From Pseudomonas sp. AFG_SD02_1510_Pfu_092 (GTDB lineage: Bacteria; Pseudomonadota; Gammaproteobacteria; Pseudomonadales; Pseudomonadaceae), in the NCBI RefSeq assembly GCF_003331055.1, contig NZ_PUQD01000005.1, forward strand, positions 1-64,000: DNA of 64,000 bases. The letters run 5' to 3'. Positions 49,342 to 58,894 of this stretch are shown here, in pieces (the stretch's first letter is position 1; each line of letters opens with the position of its first letter). Both the position numbers and the translations under genes were made by a program. The notes under the pieces are model-generated. The model was not told where the DNA came from. It saw nothing but the letters and a program-made list of their open reading frames with translations, and did no database searches.

Positions 49342-51024
49342 ATGAAAGACAAACCGGCCAGAGGATCGACAACGCTCCCCGCCACCAGCATGAATGTGCA
49401 GAACGCCATGCTCGGCCTGCGCGGTCGCGACCTGCTTTCCACGCTGCGCAACGTTGGCCGTCACGGCCTGCGCCACCCGCTGCATACCGCGCATCATCTG
49501 CTGGCGCTTGGCGGGCAGCTGGGGCGGGTGATGCTGGGTGACACACCTCACCAGCCGAACCCGCGCGACGCGCGCTTCAGCGACCCTACGTGGAGCCAGA
49601 ACCCGTTCTACCGCCGCGGCCTGCAGGCATATCTGGCCTGGCAGAAGCAGACGCGCCAGTGGATCGATGAAAGCCACCTGCACGATGATGACCGCGCACG
49701 CGCGCACTTTCTGTTCAACCTGATCAACGATGCACTGGCCCCCAGCAACTCGCTGCTCAATCCACTGGCGGTCAAGGAGCTGTTCAATACCGGCGGCCAG
49801 AGCCTGGTGCGTGGGGTGGCACACCTGCTCGAAGACCTGCGACACAATGATGGCCTGCCCCGTCAGGTAGACGAGCGCGCCTTCGAAGTGGGCGGCAACC
49901 TGGCCACCACGCCTGGCGCCGTGGTGTTTCGCAACGAGCTGCTGGAGCTGATCCAGTACAAGCCAATGAGCGAGCGCCAGCATGCCCGCCCTCTGCTGGT
50001 GGTGCCGCCACAGATCAACAAGTTCTACATCTTCGACCTCAGCCCCGCCAACAGCTTCGTCCAGTACATGCTCAAACACGGCTTGCAGGTGTTCATGGTC
50101 AGCTGGCGCAACCCCGACCCGCGCCACCGCGAATGGGGCCTGTCCAGCTACGTGCAGGCGCTGGAAGAAGCGCTCAACGCCTGCCGCAGCATCAGCGGCA
50201 ACCGCGACCCCAACCTGATGGGCGCCTGCGCCGGCGGCCTGACCATGGCCGCACTGCAGGGCCACCTGCAGGCCAAGCAGCAACTGCGCCGGGTACGCAG
50301 CGCCACCTACCTGGTCAGCCTGCTGGACAGCAAGTTCGAAAGCCCCGCCAGCCTGTTCGCCGACGAGCAGACCCTCGAAGCCGCCAAGCGCCGCTCTTAC
50401 CAGCGCGGCGTGCTGGATGGCGCCGAGGTGGCACGGATCTTCGCCTGGATGCGGCCGAACGACCTGATCTGGAACTACTGGGTCAACAACTACCTGCTCG
50501 GCAAGACACCACCGGCCTTCGACATCCTCTACTGGAACGCCGACAGCACGCGCCTGCCCGCCGCGCTGCATGGCGACCTGCTGGACTTCTTCAAGCTCAA
50601 CCCGCTGACCCACCCCGCCGGCCTGGAGGTGTGCGGTACGCCCATCGACCTGCAGAAGGTGGCACTGGACAGCTTCACCGTGGCCGGCAGCAACGACCAC
50701 ATCACCCCGTGGGACGCGGTGTACCGCTCGGCCTTGCTGCTGGGTGGCGAGCGGCGCTTCGTGCTGGCCAACAGCGGGCACATCCAGAGCATCATCAACC
50801 CGCCCGGCAACCCCAAGGCCTACTACCTGGCCAACCCCAAGCTGTCCAGCGACCCACGCGCCTGGTTCCACGACGCCAAGCGCAGCGAAGGCAGCTGGTG
50901 GCCGCTGTGGCTGGAATGGATCACCCAGCGCTCCGGCCCGCTCAAGGCGCCACGCAGCGAGCTGGGCAACGCCACCTACCCGGCGCTGGGACCCGCGCCG
51001 GGTACCTACGTGATGACTCGATGA
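49342..51024 (+). CDS. phaC2: Class II poly(3-hydroxyalkanoate) polymerase 2
   Basis: PhaC2 (560 aa) is the second mcl-PHA polymerase, a paralogue of PhaC1 aligned over its length, with GACAGG at the catalytic Cys296, AGSNDHITPW and ANSGHIQS. The box residue differs from PhaC1 (A instead of S after Cys). GGGAG lies upstream of ATG 49342. Substrate preference may differ slightly from PhaC1. Confidence 0.97.
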   Translation: MKDKPARGSTTLPATSMNVQNAMLGLRGRDLLSTLRNVGRHGLRHPLHTAHHLLALGGQLGRVMLGDTPHQPNPRDARFSDPTWSQNPFYRRGLQAYLAWQKQTRQWIDESHLHDDDRARAHFLFNLINDALAPSNSLLNPLAVKELFNTGGQSLVRGVAHLLEDLRHNDGLPRQVDERAFEVGGNLATTPGAVVFRNELLELIQYKPMSERQHARPLLVVPPQINKFYIFDLSPANSFVQYMLKHGLQVFMVSWRNPDPRHREWGLSSYVQALEEALNACRSISGNRDPNLMGACAGGLTMAALQGHLQAKQQLRRVRSATYLVSLLDSKFESPASLFADEQTLEAAKRRSYQRGVLDGAEVARIFAWMRPNDLIWNYWVNNYLLGKTPPAFDILYWNADSTRLPAALHGDLLDFFKLNPLTHPAGLEVCGTPIDLQKVALDSFTVAGSNDHITPWDAVYRSALLLGGERRFVLANSGHIQSIINPPGNPKAYYLANPKLSSDPRAWFHDAKRSEGSWWPLWLEWITQRSGPLKAPRSELGNATYPALGPAPGTYVMTR

Positions 51025-51037
51025 GCACGCCGACGGG

Positions 51038-51652
51038 ATGAAGACGCGCGACCGTATCCTCGAATGCGCCCTGCAGTTGTTCAACCAGCAGGGCGAGCCC
51101 AACGTATCCACGCTGGAGATCGCCAACGAGCTGGGCATCAGCCCTGGCAACCTGTACTACCACTTCCATGGCAAGGAGCCGTTGGTGCTGGGGCTGTTCG
51201 AACGCTTTGAAGAAGCGCTGATGCCGCTGCTCGACCCGCCACTGGAAGTACGCCTGGATGCCGAAGATTACTGGTTGTTCCTGCACCTGATCGTCGAGCG
51301 CATGGCGCAATACCGCTTCCTGTTCCAGGACCTGTCGAACCTGGCCGGGCGCCTGCCGAAGCTGGCGCGCGGCATGCGCAGCCTGGTCAATGCGCTCAAG
51401 CGCACACTGGCAGCGTTGCTCGCCAGCCTCAAGAGCCAGGGGCTGGTGGAGAGTGATACGCAGGCGCTGGGGCAACTGGTGGAACAGATCACCCTGACCC
51501 TGATGTTCTCGCTGGATTACCAGCGGGTCCTTGGGCGCGAGGGGGATGTGGGGATCGTGGTGTACCAGGTGATGATGCTGGTGGCGCCGCATCTGCAGGG
51601 CCAGGCACGGGCGGCGGCGGAGCAGTTGGCGGTGGGGTATCTGGAAGGATAA
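51038..51652 (+). CDS. phaD: TetR-family regulator PhaD
   Basis: PhaD (204 aa) has an N-terminal TetR helix-turn-helix (LNVSTLEIANELGISPGNLYYHF-like, about 24-50) and a helical ligand domain. In P. putida KT2442 PhaD is described as an activator of the phaC1 and phaI promoters that responds to a beta-oxidation intermediate. It lies 13 bases after phaC2. A candidate operator palindrome lies upstream of phaI at 53039. Confidence 0.94.
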   Translation: MKTRDRILECALQLFNQQGEPNVSTLEIANELGISPGNLYYHFHGKEPLVLGLFERFEEALMPLLDPPLEVRLDAEDYWLFLHLIVERMAQYRFLFQDLSNLAGRLPKLARGMRSLVNALKRTLAALLASLKSQGLVESDTQALGQLVEQITLTLMFSLDYQRVLGREGDVGIVVYQVMMLVAPHLQGQARAAAEQLAVGYLEG

Positions 51653-51670
51653 GCCTGCTGGTGCGGCGCT

Positions 51671-51744
51671 GAGGCCTTCGCGGGCTTGCCCGCTCCCACA
51701 GGGGCTTTGCGCTGTACCTGTGGGAGCGGGCGAGCCCGCGAAGC
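51671..51744. repeat. REP pair, family I
   Basis: Two inverted cores (GCGGGCTTGCCCGCTCCCA and GAGCGGGCGAGCCCGCGAAG) about 17 bases apart, between the convergent phaD and phaF genes. It probably terminates both transcripts. Confidence 0.9.
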
Positions 51745-51757
51745 AGACGACGCGGTA

Positions 51758-52522
51758 TCAGATCAAAGTACCAGTGCCGTTCGCTGCCGACGGGTTGCTG
51801 CTGGCCGGCGCGGTAGCCGGGGCCGGGGCTGCGGTTGCAGCTGGAGCAGCGCTGGCTGCCGGCTTGGCGGCGGCCGGTTTGGCCGGGGCTTTCTTCACCG
51901 CAGGCTTCTTGGCTGCCGCAGGCTTGGCTGCAGGTTTCGCCGCTGCTGTCTTGGCCGCTGCTGTCTTGGCTGCAGGCTTCGCCGCTGCAGTTTTAGCCGC
52001 CGGCTTGGCCGCGGCGGTTTTCGCCGCAGGTTTGGCCGCTGCCGTCTTCGCCAGTGGCTTGGCCGCAGCCTTGCTGGTCGCCGGTTTGGCTGCTGCACGC
52101 GACGAGATCGGCGTAACCGACGCGCCGGTCAGTTTCTCGATCTGCCTGGTCAGGCTGTCCACCTGCTGGTGCAGCGCCTTGATCTCGTTGCGGCTCGGCA
52201 CGCCAAGGCGCGAGATGGCGCTGTTCAGGCGCTTGTCGAAGGCTTCTTCGAGCTCGCTCCACTTGCCCAGCGCACGGTCCTTGACCCCGGATACACGCGA
52301 GCTGGTCGACGACTTGGCGGTCTCCGCCACGTCTTCAGCGCTCTTTTTCGCCTGCTTCTCGGCCTTCTCGCCATCCTTCACCAGCGAGTCGAACAGCTTC
52401 GGGCCGTCCTGGTCGATCTTCGAATAGATACCCAGCCCCGCCAGCCAGATCTTGCGGGAGTACTTCTCGATCCCGCCGACCCAGGAGCTGCCTTCTTTTT
52501 CGGAATTCTTCTTGCCAGCCAT
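51758..52522 (-). CDS. phaF: PHA granule phasin PhaF with histone-like tail
   Basis: PhaF (254 aa) is a granule-associated phasin. Residues 1-~115 form the phasin helix (KYSRKIWLAGLGIYSKIDQDG) and a short coiled coil (SLTRQIEKLTGA). From about residue 139 the protein is Ala/Lys/Pro-rich, with AAKPAAKTA-type repeats resembling histone H1; this part binds DNA and helps segregate granules at cell division. ATG 52522. It is cotranscribed with phaI, 10 bases upstream. The internal repeat number varies between strains and may be assembly-sensitive. Confidence 0.95.
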   Translation of the reverse strand: MAGKKNSEKEGSSWVGGIEKYSRKIWLAGLGIYSKIDQDGPKLFDSLVKDGEKAEKQAKKSAEDVAETAKSSTSSRVSGVKDRALGKWSELEEAFDKRLNSAISRLGVPSRNEIKALHQQVDSLTRQIEKLTGASVTPISSRAAAKPATSKAAAKPLAKTAAAKPAAKTAAAKPAAKTAAAKPAAKTAAAKTAAAKPAAKPAAAKKPAVKKAPAKPAAAKPAASAAPAATAAPAPATAPASSNPSAANGTGTLI

Positions 52523-52532
52523 CCTGCTCTCC

Positions 52533-52952
52533 TTATGGTTTGTGCGCGACGCGCTCAAGCAGCTCGTGCAGCTGTTCAAGCTTGATGGACAACGCCTCAA
52601 CGTCATGTTTAGACGGAATGCCCAGGCGATTCAAGGCGCGACCGACCCGTGCGTCGAAAGCTTTTTCGATTTTATCGAGTTGAATTTCCACGCGCCCCGG
52701 AACGCGGCTGACGGCCTGGGTCGCTTCGTCGATCTGGTGGTTGGCCGCATCCAGTTCTTTGTCCAGGCGCTGCTTGCCACGCTTCTCGACGCCTTCGCCG
52801 GCCTTGACCAGCTCGTTGAAGTAGTCAAAGCCTTCCTGGCCCACGCGCGCATAGGCGCCGATGCCCGCCAGCCAGATCTTGCGCGCGTAGCCGCGCACCT
52901 CGCCCAGCGTGCCTTGGGCGTCGTCCTTTTTCTTCACTGTCACTTTGGCCAT
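52533..52952 (-). CDS. phaI: PHA granule phasin PhaI
   Basis: PhaI (139 aa) is a short phasin homologous to the N-terminal part of PhaF (GYARKIWLAGIGAYARVGQEG vs the PhaF segment), without the histone-like tail. It ends in a leucine-heptad coiled coil (SIKLEQLHELLERV). It coats PHA granules. It is the first gene of phaI-phaF, with GAGGT 7 bases before the ATG. Confidence 0.94.
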   Translation of the reverse strand: MAKVTVKKKDDAQGTLGEVRGYARKIWLAGIGAYARVGQEGFDYFNELVKAGEGVEKRGKQRLDKELDAANHQIDEATQAVSRVPGRVEIQLDKIEKAFDARVGRALNRLGIPSKHDVEALSIKLEQLHELLERVAHKP

Positions 52953-53028
52953 GCTCTGTACCTCATGCTCATGAGTGGAGGAGAAACCGCCCATGGAGGT
53001 TGGGCTTGAGCACAAGGTAGAGAGGGAA

Positions 53029-53052
53029 ATTAGAATCTTCACCCTAAGGTGA
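53029..53052 (-). promoter_or_regulatory. phaI promoter region with candidate PhaD operator palindrome
   Basis: TCACC-TTAG-GGTGA (53039-53052, reading the minus strand) is a perfect inverted repeat. On the minus strand it is followed by TCTAAT (53034-53029), a plausible -10. The palindrome would sit in the promoter spacer or just upstream, about 87 bases before the phaI start. It fits a TetR-type activator or repressor site; PhaD is the obvious candidate. Confidence 0.55.
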
Positions 53053-53074
53053 GCATGCATGGCCCGGGCGGGGA

Positions 53075-53350
53075 TCAGGCCAGGGCTTTGTCCAGGGCCC
53101 GCTCGATCTCGCCCTTGATGGTGCCGCTCATCATCGACAGCATCATGCCCAGCTTCAGCTCCACCCGGATGCTGTCTTCGCCGATGTGCACGCTGCCGTT
53201 GGCGCCGCTGCGCGCCACATCGACCCGGTCGCCGTTCCAGGTGGCCTTGAGGTCGTATTCGCGGACCAGTTTTTCAACCAGCGCTTCGGCCTTGGCACGA
53301 GCGGCATCACGGCCGAGGGAATGTTTGCGTTCGACGCTGATCTGAGTCAT
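53075..53350 (-). CDS. Small polyhydroxyalkanoic acid system family protein
   Basis: A 91-aa cytoplasmic protein (MTQISVERKHSLGRDAARAK ... GEIERALDKALA) of the family found beside mcl-PHA clusters. It has a two-stranded sheet and helix pattern with conserved KLVREYDLKATWNGDRVDVARSG. No enzymatic motif is visible. It lies upstream of phaI on the same strand, with the phaI promoter between them, so it is not necessarily in the same transcript. The function is unknown. Confidence 0.8.
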   Translation of the reverse strand: MTQISVERKHSLGRDAARAKAEALVEKLVREYDLKATWNGDRVDVARSGANGSVHIGEDSIRVELKLGMMLSMMSGTIKGEIERALDKALA

Positions 53351-53474
53351 GCGGATGTTCCTGAAGATGAAGACATAATGGGCATTATGCCCGCCCCTGC
53401 CCACTGGCACACCCTGCCAAGACAAATCCGCCCGTTCGCCCTAGAATGGCGGTACTTTTTTCCGGTGAAGCGAT

Positions 53475-54245
53475 ATGAACGACCAGCGCAAAGGCGACCA
53501 AGCCGAACCCACCACCCATTTCGGTTACCAGGACGTCCCTGAAAGCCAGAAGGCGAAGAAAGTCGCCGAAGTGTTCCACTCGGTGGCGGCCAAGTACGAC
53601 CTGATGAACGATGTGCTTTCCGGCGGCATGCACCGGCTGTGGAAGCGCTTCACCATCGAGCTGTCCGGCGTGCGCGCCGGTAACCGTGTGCTGGACATTG
53701 CCGGCGGTACCGGCGACCTGGCCGCCAAGTTCTCGCGGCTGGTCGGCCCGACCGGGCAGGTAGTGCTCGCCGACATCAACGAATCGATGCTCAAGGTCGG
53801 CCGTGACCGCCTGCTCGACCGTGGCGTGGCCGGCAATATCGAGTTCGTCCAGGCCGACGCCGAGAAGCTGCCGTTCCCGGACAACCACTTCGACTGCGTG
53901 ACCATTGCCTTCGGCCTGCGCAACGTCACCCACAAGGACCAGGCCATCCGCTCGATGCTGCGTGTGCTCAAGCCGGGCGGGCGCCTGCTGGTGCTGGAGT
54001 TCTCCAAACCGACCAACAAGCTGATGTCCAAGGCCTACGACGCCTACTCGTTCGCCTTCATGCCACTGGCCGGCAAGCTGATCACCAACGATTCGGAAAG
54101 CTACCGTTACCTCGCCGAGTCGATCCGCATGCACCCCGACCAGGAAACCCTCAAGAGCATGATGGTCGAGGCCGGTTTCGACCGCGTCACCTACCACAAC
54201 ATGACCAGCGGCATCGTTGCCGTGCACCGGGGGATCAAGCCCTGA
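53475..54245 (+). CDS. ubiE: Ubiquinone/menaquinone C-methyltransferase UbiE
   Basis: UbiE (256 aa) performs C-methylation in ubiquinone synthesis using SAM. SAM motif I is [15 protein letters not shown] (about residue 75); [12 protein letters not shown] and [14 protein letters not shown] are family signatures. It begins the ubiE-ubiJ-ubiB block with one-base and four-base overlaps, as in E. coli. Confidence 0.97.
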   Translation: MNDQRKGDQAEPTTHFGYQDVPESQKAKKVAEVFHSVAAKYDLMNDVLSGGMHRLWKRFTIELSGVRAGNRVLDIAGGTGDLAAKFSRLVGPTGQVVLADINESMLKVGRDRLLDRGVAGNIEFVQADAEKLPFPDNHFDCVTIAFGLRNVTHKDQAIRSMLRVLKPGGRLLVLEFSKPTNKLMSKAYDAYSFAFMPLAGKLITNDSESYRYLAESIRMHPDQETLKSMMVEAGFDRVTYHNMTSGIVAVHRGIKP

Positions 54246-54868
54246 TGCTGCTGGCCGGGCTGCTCGCCAGTGCCGAACATGGCCTGAACCGCGTCCTGCG
54301 CATGGACAGCACGGCCCTGCCGCGGCTGGCTGCACTGGAAGGCAAGGTCATCGAGATCGACTGCCGGCAGCCGGCCCTGCAGGTGTTCATCCTGCCCGAT
54401 GAACAAGGCCTGATGCTCGCCGCCCACTGGCAAGGCGAGGTCGATTGCAGTTTGCGCGCCCCGGCCGGCAGCCTGGCGCAACTGGCACTGGCCAGGGACA
54501 AGACCGCCGTGCTGCACAGCCCGCAGGTCGAACTGCACGGCGACAGCGCGGTACTGCTCGACCTGTTCGGGGTGCTGCAGGACCTGGAACTGGACTGGGA
54601 ACACGAGCTGCAACGCTGGCTCGGCCCGGTCGCCACGGCCATGCTGGCCGGGCACATCCGCCTGCGCGCACGCTGGACCCGCCAGGGCCTGGCACGCTTC
54701 AGCCAGAACCTTGCCGAGTACCTGGCCGAAGAGTCCCGCACCCTGGTCGGCAAGCGCGAAGCCGAAGCCGCCTTCAGCGAACTCGATGCCCTGAAACTCG
54801 ATACAGAACGCCTCGAGGCGCGCATCAAGCGCCTTTCCCGAACCCTTGATACCAGCGATAACGCATGA
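54245..54868 (+). CDS. ubiJ: Ubiquinone biosynthesis accessory factor UbiJ
   Basis: UbiJ (207 aa) has an N-terminal SCP2-type lipid-binding domain (about 10-110) and a C-terminal charged coiled coil ([25 protein letters not shown]). It is thought to bind ubiquinone intermediates and organise the Ubi enzyme complex. Its ATG overlaps the ubiE stop (TGATG), and its end overlaps ubiB (ATGA). Confidence 0.93.
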   Translation: MLLAGLLASAEHGLNRVLRMDSTALPRLAALEGKVIEIDCRQPALQVFILPDEQGLMLAAHWQGEVDCSLRAPAGSLAQLALARDKTAVLHSPQVELHGDSAVLLDLFGVLQDLELDWEHELQRWLGPVATAMLAGHIRLRARWTRQGLARFSQNLAEYLAEESRTLVGKREAEAAFSELDALKLDTERLEARIKRLSRTLDTSDNA

Positions 54869-56484
54869 AGCTGCTCGCCGTCCGCCGTCTTTTTCGCATC
54901 CAGCGGGTCGTCATCCGTTACCGGCTGGATGACCTGCTGTTCGACTACCCGCTGCCCTGGTGGCTGATGAGCCTGCGCCTGCTGATGCCGTGGCGCTGGC
55001 TGCCGCGCAAGCCGTCCGCGCTCAGCCGTGGCGCGCGCCTGCGCCTGGCGCTGCAGGACCTGGGGCCGATTTTCATCAAGTTCGGTCAGTTGCTGTCCAC
55101 CCGCCGCGACCTGCTGCCCACCGACATCGCCGATGAGCTGATGTTGCTGCAAGACCGCGTGCCGCCGTTCGACCCGCAAAAGGCCGTGGCGCTGATCGAA
55201 GAGCAACTCGGTGCCCCGGTCAGCCAGGTATTCAGCCGCTTCGACGTCGAGCCACTGGCCTCCGCCTCGGTCGCCCAGGTGCATGCCGCGCGCCTGAAAA
55301 GCGGTGAAGAGGTGGTGGTCAAGGTGGTCCGGCCAGGCCTCAAGCCGGTGATCGCCGCTGATATTGCCTGGCTGTTCCTGATCGCCAAAGGCGCCGAGCG
55401 AGTCTCTGCCGATGCCCGCCGCCTGCATCCGGTGGAAATCGTCGGCGACTACGAAAAGACCATCTACGACGAACTCGACCTGTTGCGCGAAGCGGGCAAT
55501 GCCAGCCAGCTACGGCGCAACTTCGAAGGGTCGGAGCTGATGTATGTACCGCAGGTGTATTGGGACTGGTGCCGGCCGAAGGTGCTGGTGATGGAGCGTA
55601 TCTACGGCGTTCCGGTGACCGACATGGCCACCCTCGCCGACCAGCGTACCGACATGAAGATGCTCGCCGAGCGCGGTGTGGAAGTGTTCTTCACCCAGGT
55701 GTTCCGCGACAGCTTCTTCCACGCCGACATGCACCCCGGCAACATCTTCGTCAGCACGGTCAGGCCATGGAGCCCGCAGTACATCGCCATCGACTGCGGC
55801 ATCGTCGGCAGCCTGACGGACGAGGACCAGGACTACCTGGCGCGCAACCTGATCGCCTTCTTCAAGCGTGACTACCGCCGCGTCGCCCAGTTGCACATCG
55901 ACTCGGGCTGGGTACCGGCGCACACCAAGGTCAACGAGTTCGAGGCGGCGATCCGCACAGTCTGCGAGCCGATCTTCGAAAAACCGTTAAAGGATATTTC
56001 CTTCGGCCAGGTGCTGATGCGCCTGTTCCAGACCGCCCGGCGCTTCAACATGGAAGTGCAGCCGCAGCTGGTCTTGCTGCAGAAGACCTTGCTCAACATC
56101 GAAGGCCTGGGCCGCCAGCTGTACCCCGATCTCGACCTGTGGAGCACCGCCAAGCCGTTCCTCGAACGCTGGATGCGCGAACGCATGAGCCCCAAGGCGG
56201 TGTTCGGCAACATCTACAGCCAGGCCGAACAGCTGCCGCACCTGGCCAACATGGCCCGCGATGTACTCGAACGCCTGTCACAACCGCACCTGCACGATCC
56301 GCAACTGCCCGAGCGCCGTCGCCAGGGTGACCGCTTGCCGCTGCGCGTGCTGGGTGCCGGCCTGCTGAGCGGCGGTGCGGTGCTGGCCGCCGCTGCCGCC
56401 GAAGCCGCCAGCCTGGCCGCCCCGGGCGCCTGGCCAGCCTGGCTGATGCTGGCCGCAGGCCTTTACCTGATCGTACGCCAATAG
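54865..56484 (+). CDS. ubiB: Ubiquinone biosynthesis protein UbiB (atypical kinase)
   Basis: UbiB (539 aa) belongs to the ADCK/UbiB atypical kinase-like family needed for ubiquinone synthesis. The KxGQ motif lies in [11 protein letters not shown], the Ala-rich loop is [13 protein letters not shown], and [10 protein letters not shown] and AIDCGIVG are kinase-like motifs. Two hydrophobic helices at the C-terminus (about 500-538) anchor it in the membrane. It acts as an ATPase rather than a protein kinase. Confidence 0.96.
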   Translation: MKLLAVRRLFRIQRVVIRYRLDDLLFDYPLPWWLMSLRLLMPWRWLPRKPSALSRGARLRLALQDLGPIFIKFGQLLSTRRDLLPTDIADELMLLQDRVPPFDPQKAVALIEEQLGAPVSQVFSRFDVEPLASASVAQVHAARLKSGEEVVVKVVRPGLKPVIAADIAWLFLIAKGAERVSADARRLHPVEIVGDYEKTIYDELDLLREAGNASQLRRNFEGSELMYVPQVYWDWCRPKVLVMERIYGVPVTDMATLADQRTDMKMLAERGVEVFFTQVFRDSFFHADMHPGNIFVSTVRPWSPQYIAIDCGIVGSLTDEDQDYLARNLIAFFKRDYRRVAQLHIDSGWVPAHTKVNEFEAAIRTVCEPIFEKPLKDISFGQVLMRLFQTARRFNMEVQPQLVLLQKTLLNIEGLGRQLYPDLDLWSTAKPFLERWMRERMSPKAVFGNIYSQAEQLPHLANMARDVLERLSQPHLHDPQLPERRRQGDRLPLRVLGAGLLSGGAVLAAAAAEAASLAAPGAWPAWLMLAAGLYLIVRQ

Positions 56485-56556
56485 CCAGCCGCGCCCTTGG
56501 CTGGCACACTAGCGCAAAGGGCCTGGCACGGGAGCGGGCCCGCTTTGGAGTCGACG

Positions 56557-56949
56557 ATGAAAGACTGGCTGGACGAGATCAAGTGGAACAGCGATGGCCT
56601 GGTACCGGCGATCGCCCAGGACCACAAGACCGGACGCGTGCTGATGATGGCCTGGATGAACCGCGAATCGCTGGCCCTGACCGCCGCCGAGCAGCGCGCC
56701 ATCTATTGGTCGCGTTCGCGTGGCAAGCTGTGGCGCAAGGGCGAAGAGTCCGGGCATGTGCAGAAGCTGCATGAAATGCGCCTGGACTGCGATGCCGACG
56801 TGATCATCCTGATGGTCGAGCAACTGGGCCATATCGCCTGCCATACCGGCCGTGAAAGCTGCTTCTACCGCGTCTTCGACGGCGGCCAGTGGAAAACCGT
56901 CGACCCGGTCCTGAAAGACCCGGATGCAATCTACAGCGCAGGACACTGA
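56557..56949 (+). CDS. hisI: Phosphoribosyl-AMP cyclohydrolase
   Basis: HisI (130 aa) is the zinc-dependent third enzyme of histidine synthesis. [27 protein letters not shown] and the cysteine-containing [33 protein letters not shown] provide the metal site. It is a separate gene from hisE here, unlike the fused HisIE of enterics. One base separates its stop from the hisE start. Confidence 0.96.
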   Translation: MKDWLDEIKWNSDGLVPAIAQDHKTGRVLMMAWMNRESLALTAAEQRAIYWSRSRGKLWRKGEESGHVQKLHEMRLDCDADVIILMVEQLGHIACHTGRESCFYRVFDGGQWKTVDPVLKDPDAIYSAGH

Positions 56950-56950
56950 C

Positions 56951-57286
56951 ATGAGCGACACCCTCAACCGCCTGGCCGACGTGCTTGAAGAACGCAAGCA
57001 CGCGGCGCCCGACAGCTCCTACGTGGCCAGCCTGTACCACAAAGGCCTGAACAAGATCCTCGAGAAACTCGGTGAAGAGTCGATCGAGACGATCATTGCT
57101 GCCAAGGACGCTGCGGCCAGCAAGGATTACAGCGATGTCATCTACGAAACCGCCGACCTGTGGTTTCATAGCCTGGTCATGCTCAGCGCGCTGGGCCAGC
57201 ATCCGCAAGCTGTGCTGGATGAGCTGGAACGCCGCTTCGGGCTTTCCGGGCATGATGAGAAGGCGGCTCGTCAGCCGTCTGCCTGA
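56951..57286 (+). CDS. hisE: Phosphoribosyl-ATP pyrophosphatase
   Basis: HisE (111 aa) hydrolyses PR-ATP to PR-AMP, the second histidine step. It is an all-alpha MazG-like fold with [12 protein letters not shown] (metal-binding acidic helix) and [20 protein letters not shown] 56951 follows the hisI stop by one base, so the two are coupled. Confidence 0.95.
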   Translation: MSDTLNRLADVLEERKHAAPDSSYVASLYHKGLNKILEKLGEESIETIIAAKDAAASKDYSDVIYETADLWFHSLVMLSALGQHPQAVLDELERRFGLSGHDEKAARQPSA

Positions 57287-57311
57287 TGTATTTTCCCGGG
57301 GCAGTGAGCGC

Positions 57312-57402
57312 CCCTGTGGGAGCGGGTTTACCCGCGAAGAATGCAACGCGGTATGAGGCACCGGCTTCGCCGGTGTTCGCGGGTGAACCCGCTCCCACAG
57401 GG
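57312..57402. repeat. REP pair, family I, with internal CACCGGC hairpin
   Basis: The third copy of the composite type (compare 11511 and 49214): REP core, GCGGTATGAGGCACCGG module, inverted core. It lies between hisE and tatA. Confidence 0.9.
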
Positions 57403-57452
57403 ACCGCGCTGCCAGGACAACTCGCTGTACCTGTCATTTTCAGGAGTACGAA

Positions 57453-57725
57453 ATGGGTATCTTTGACTGGAAACACTGGATCGTCCTGCTGGTCGTCGTG
57501 GTCCTGGTGTTCGGCACCAAGAAGCTGAAAAACTTCGGCAGCGACCTGGGCGAGTCGATCAAGGGCTTTCGCAAGGCCATGAGCGACGAAGAAAACAAAC
57601 CGGCCGAGCAGACCCCGCCGCCCGCCCAGGCCGTTCCGCCGGTACAGAACACTGCCCAGCAGAGCCAGGGCCACACCATCGATGGCCAGGCCCAACCGGT
57701 CCAAGAGCCGCAGCGGAAAGACTGA
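57453..57725 (+). CDS. tatA: Twin-arginine translocase subunit TatA
   Basis: TatA (90 aa) has one N-terminal membrane helix ([14 protein letters not shown]), the hinge, and an amphipathic helix ([21 protein letters not shown]), then a Pro/Gln-rich tail. TatA oligomers form the translocation pathway for folded proteins. CAGGAG precedes the ATG; tatB starts 3 bases after its stop. Confidence 0.96.
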   Translation: MGIFDWKHWIVLLVVVVLVFGTKKLKNFGSDLGESIKGFRKAMSDEENKPAEQTPPPAQAVPPVQNTAQQSQGHTIDGQAQPVQEPQRKD

Positions 57726-57728
57726 CCC

Positions 57729-58106
57729 ATGTTCGGCATCAGTTTCAGCGAGCTGCTGCTCGTCGGCCTGGTCGCTCTGCTGGTGCTCGGCCCCGAGCGC
57801 CTGCCCGGCGCCGCGCGCACGGCAGGCCTGTGGATTGGTCGGCTCAAGCGCAGCTTCAACAGCATCAAGATGGAAGTGGAGCGTGAAATCGGCGCCGACG
57901 AAATCCGTCGCCAGCTGCACAACGAGCACATCCTGCAGATGGAAGAGGAAGCCAAGCGCATCCTCAACCCGATGACGCCGCCGGCGCAGCCACCCGTCAC
58001 CACGGCCACCGTGCAGCCCCCCGCCGGGCTCGAAGCCCGGCCGGTCGAGCCAGCTGCCAGCGCCGCCCACTCTTCTGAACCGCCTCAACCGCCGCGAGCC
58101 CCATGA
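57729..58106 (+). CDS. tatB: Twin-arginine translocase subunit TatB
   Basis: TatB (125 aa) has the membrane helix [21 protein letters not shown] (residue ~7-27) with the conserved Glu8 and GPERLP hinge, an amphipathic helix, and a proline-rich C-terminus. It forms the substrate-receptor complex with TatC. It overlaps tatC by four bases (ATGA). Confidence 0.96.
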   Translation: MFGISFSELLLVGLVALLVLGPERLPGAARTAGLWIGRLKRSFNSIKMEVEREIGADEIRRQLHNEHILQMEEEAKRILNPMTPPAQPPVTTATVQPPAGLEARPVEPAASAAHSSEPPQPPRAP

Positions 58107-58894
58107 GCGAGAACCCGGAACACGACCAGCCGATGCCGCTGGTGTCGCACCTGACCGAACTGCGCACCCGCCTGCTGCGCTGCGTCGCCGTCATTTTCCT
58201 GATCTTTGCCGGGCTGTTCTCCTTCGCCCAGCAGATCTACACCCTGGTTTCCGCGCCACTGCGCGATCACTTGCCGGCCAATGCGACGATGATCGCCACC
58301 GATGTGGCCTCGCCGTTCCTCACGCCGTTCAAGCTGACCATGATCGTCGCGCTGTTCCTGGCGATTCCGTTCATCCTGCAGCAGATCTGGGGTTTCATCG
58401 CACCCGGGCTGTATCGCCATGAAAAGCGCATCGCCATTCCGCTGCTGGTATCGAGCATCTTCCTGTTCTACGCCGGCATGGCCTTCGCCTACTTCCTGGT
58501 GTTCCCGCTGATCTTCGGCTTCTTCGCCAGCGCCACGCCGGAAGGCGTGTCGATGATGACCGACATCGCCAGCTACCTCGACTTCGTGATGACGCTGTTC
58601 TTCGCCTTTGGCGTAGCCTTCGAAATCCCGGTAGCGGTGGTGCTGCTGGTGTGGATCGGCGTGGTCGATGTGAAGTACCTGAAGAAGATCCGCCCCTACG
58701 TGATCATCGGCTGCTTCGTGGTCGGCATGGTCCTCACGCCGCCGGACATCTTCTCCCAGACCCTGCTGGCCGTCCCCATGTGGCTGCTGTTCGAGATCGG
58801 CGTGCTGTGCGGCAGCCTGATCCGCAAGCGCAGCGAAGCCGACGATAGCGCCACCAACGACCACAACGACCAGCCACCTGCGACCCAACCGTGA
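58103..58894 (+). CDS. tatC: Twin-arginine translocase subunit TatC
   Basis: TatC (263 aa) is a six-helix membrane protein that binds twin-arginine signal peptides. The N-terminal [16 protein letters not shown] and the [16 protein letters not shown] region with its buried glutamate are conserved. It overlaps the next gene, an RsmE paralogue, by four bases (GTGA). Confidence 0.97.
   Translation: MSENPEHDQPMPLVSHLTELRTRLLRCVAVIFLIFAGLFSFAQQIYTLVSAPLRDHLPANATMIATDVASPFLTPFKLTMIVALFLAIPFILQQIWGFIAPGLYRHEKRIAIPLLVSSIFLFYAGMAFAYFLVFPLIFGFFASATPEGVSMMTDIASYLDFVMTLFFAFGVAFEIPVAVVLLVWIGVVDVKYLKKIRPYVIIGCFVVGMVLTPPDIFSQTLLAVPMWLLFEIGVLCGSLIRKRSEADDSATNDHNDQPPATQP

Noticed and set aside
46555..51150. 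Minus-strand frames of 593 and 636 codons opposite phaC1 and phaC2
   Set aside because: They resemble each other only because phaC1 and phaC2 are paralogues; both are shadows.
55560..57528. Short frames within ubiB, hisI and around the 57312 REP
   Set aside because: Out-of-frame fragments or translated REP sequence, with no ribosome site and no recognisable features.
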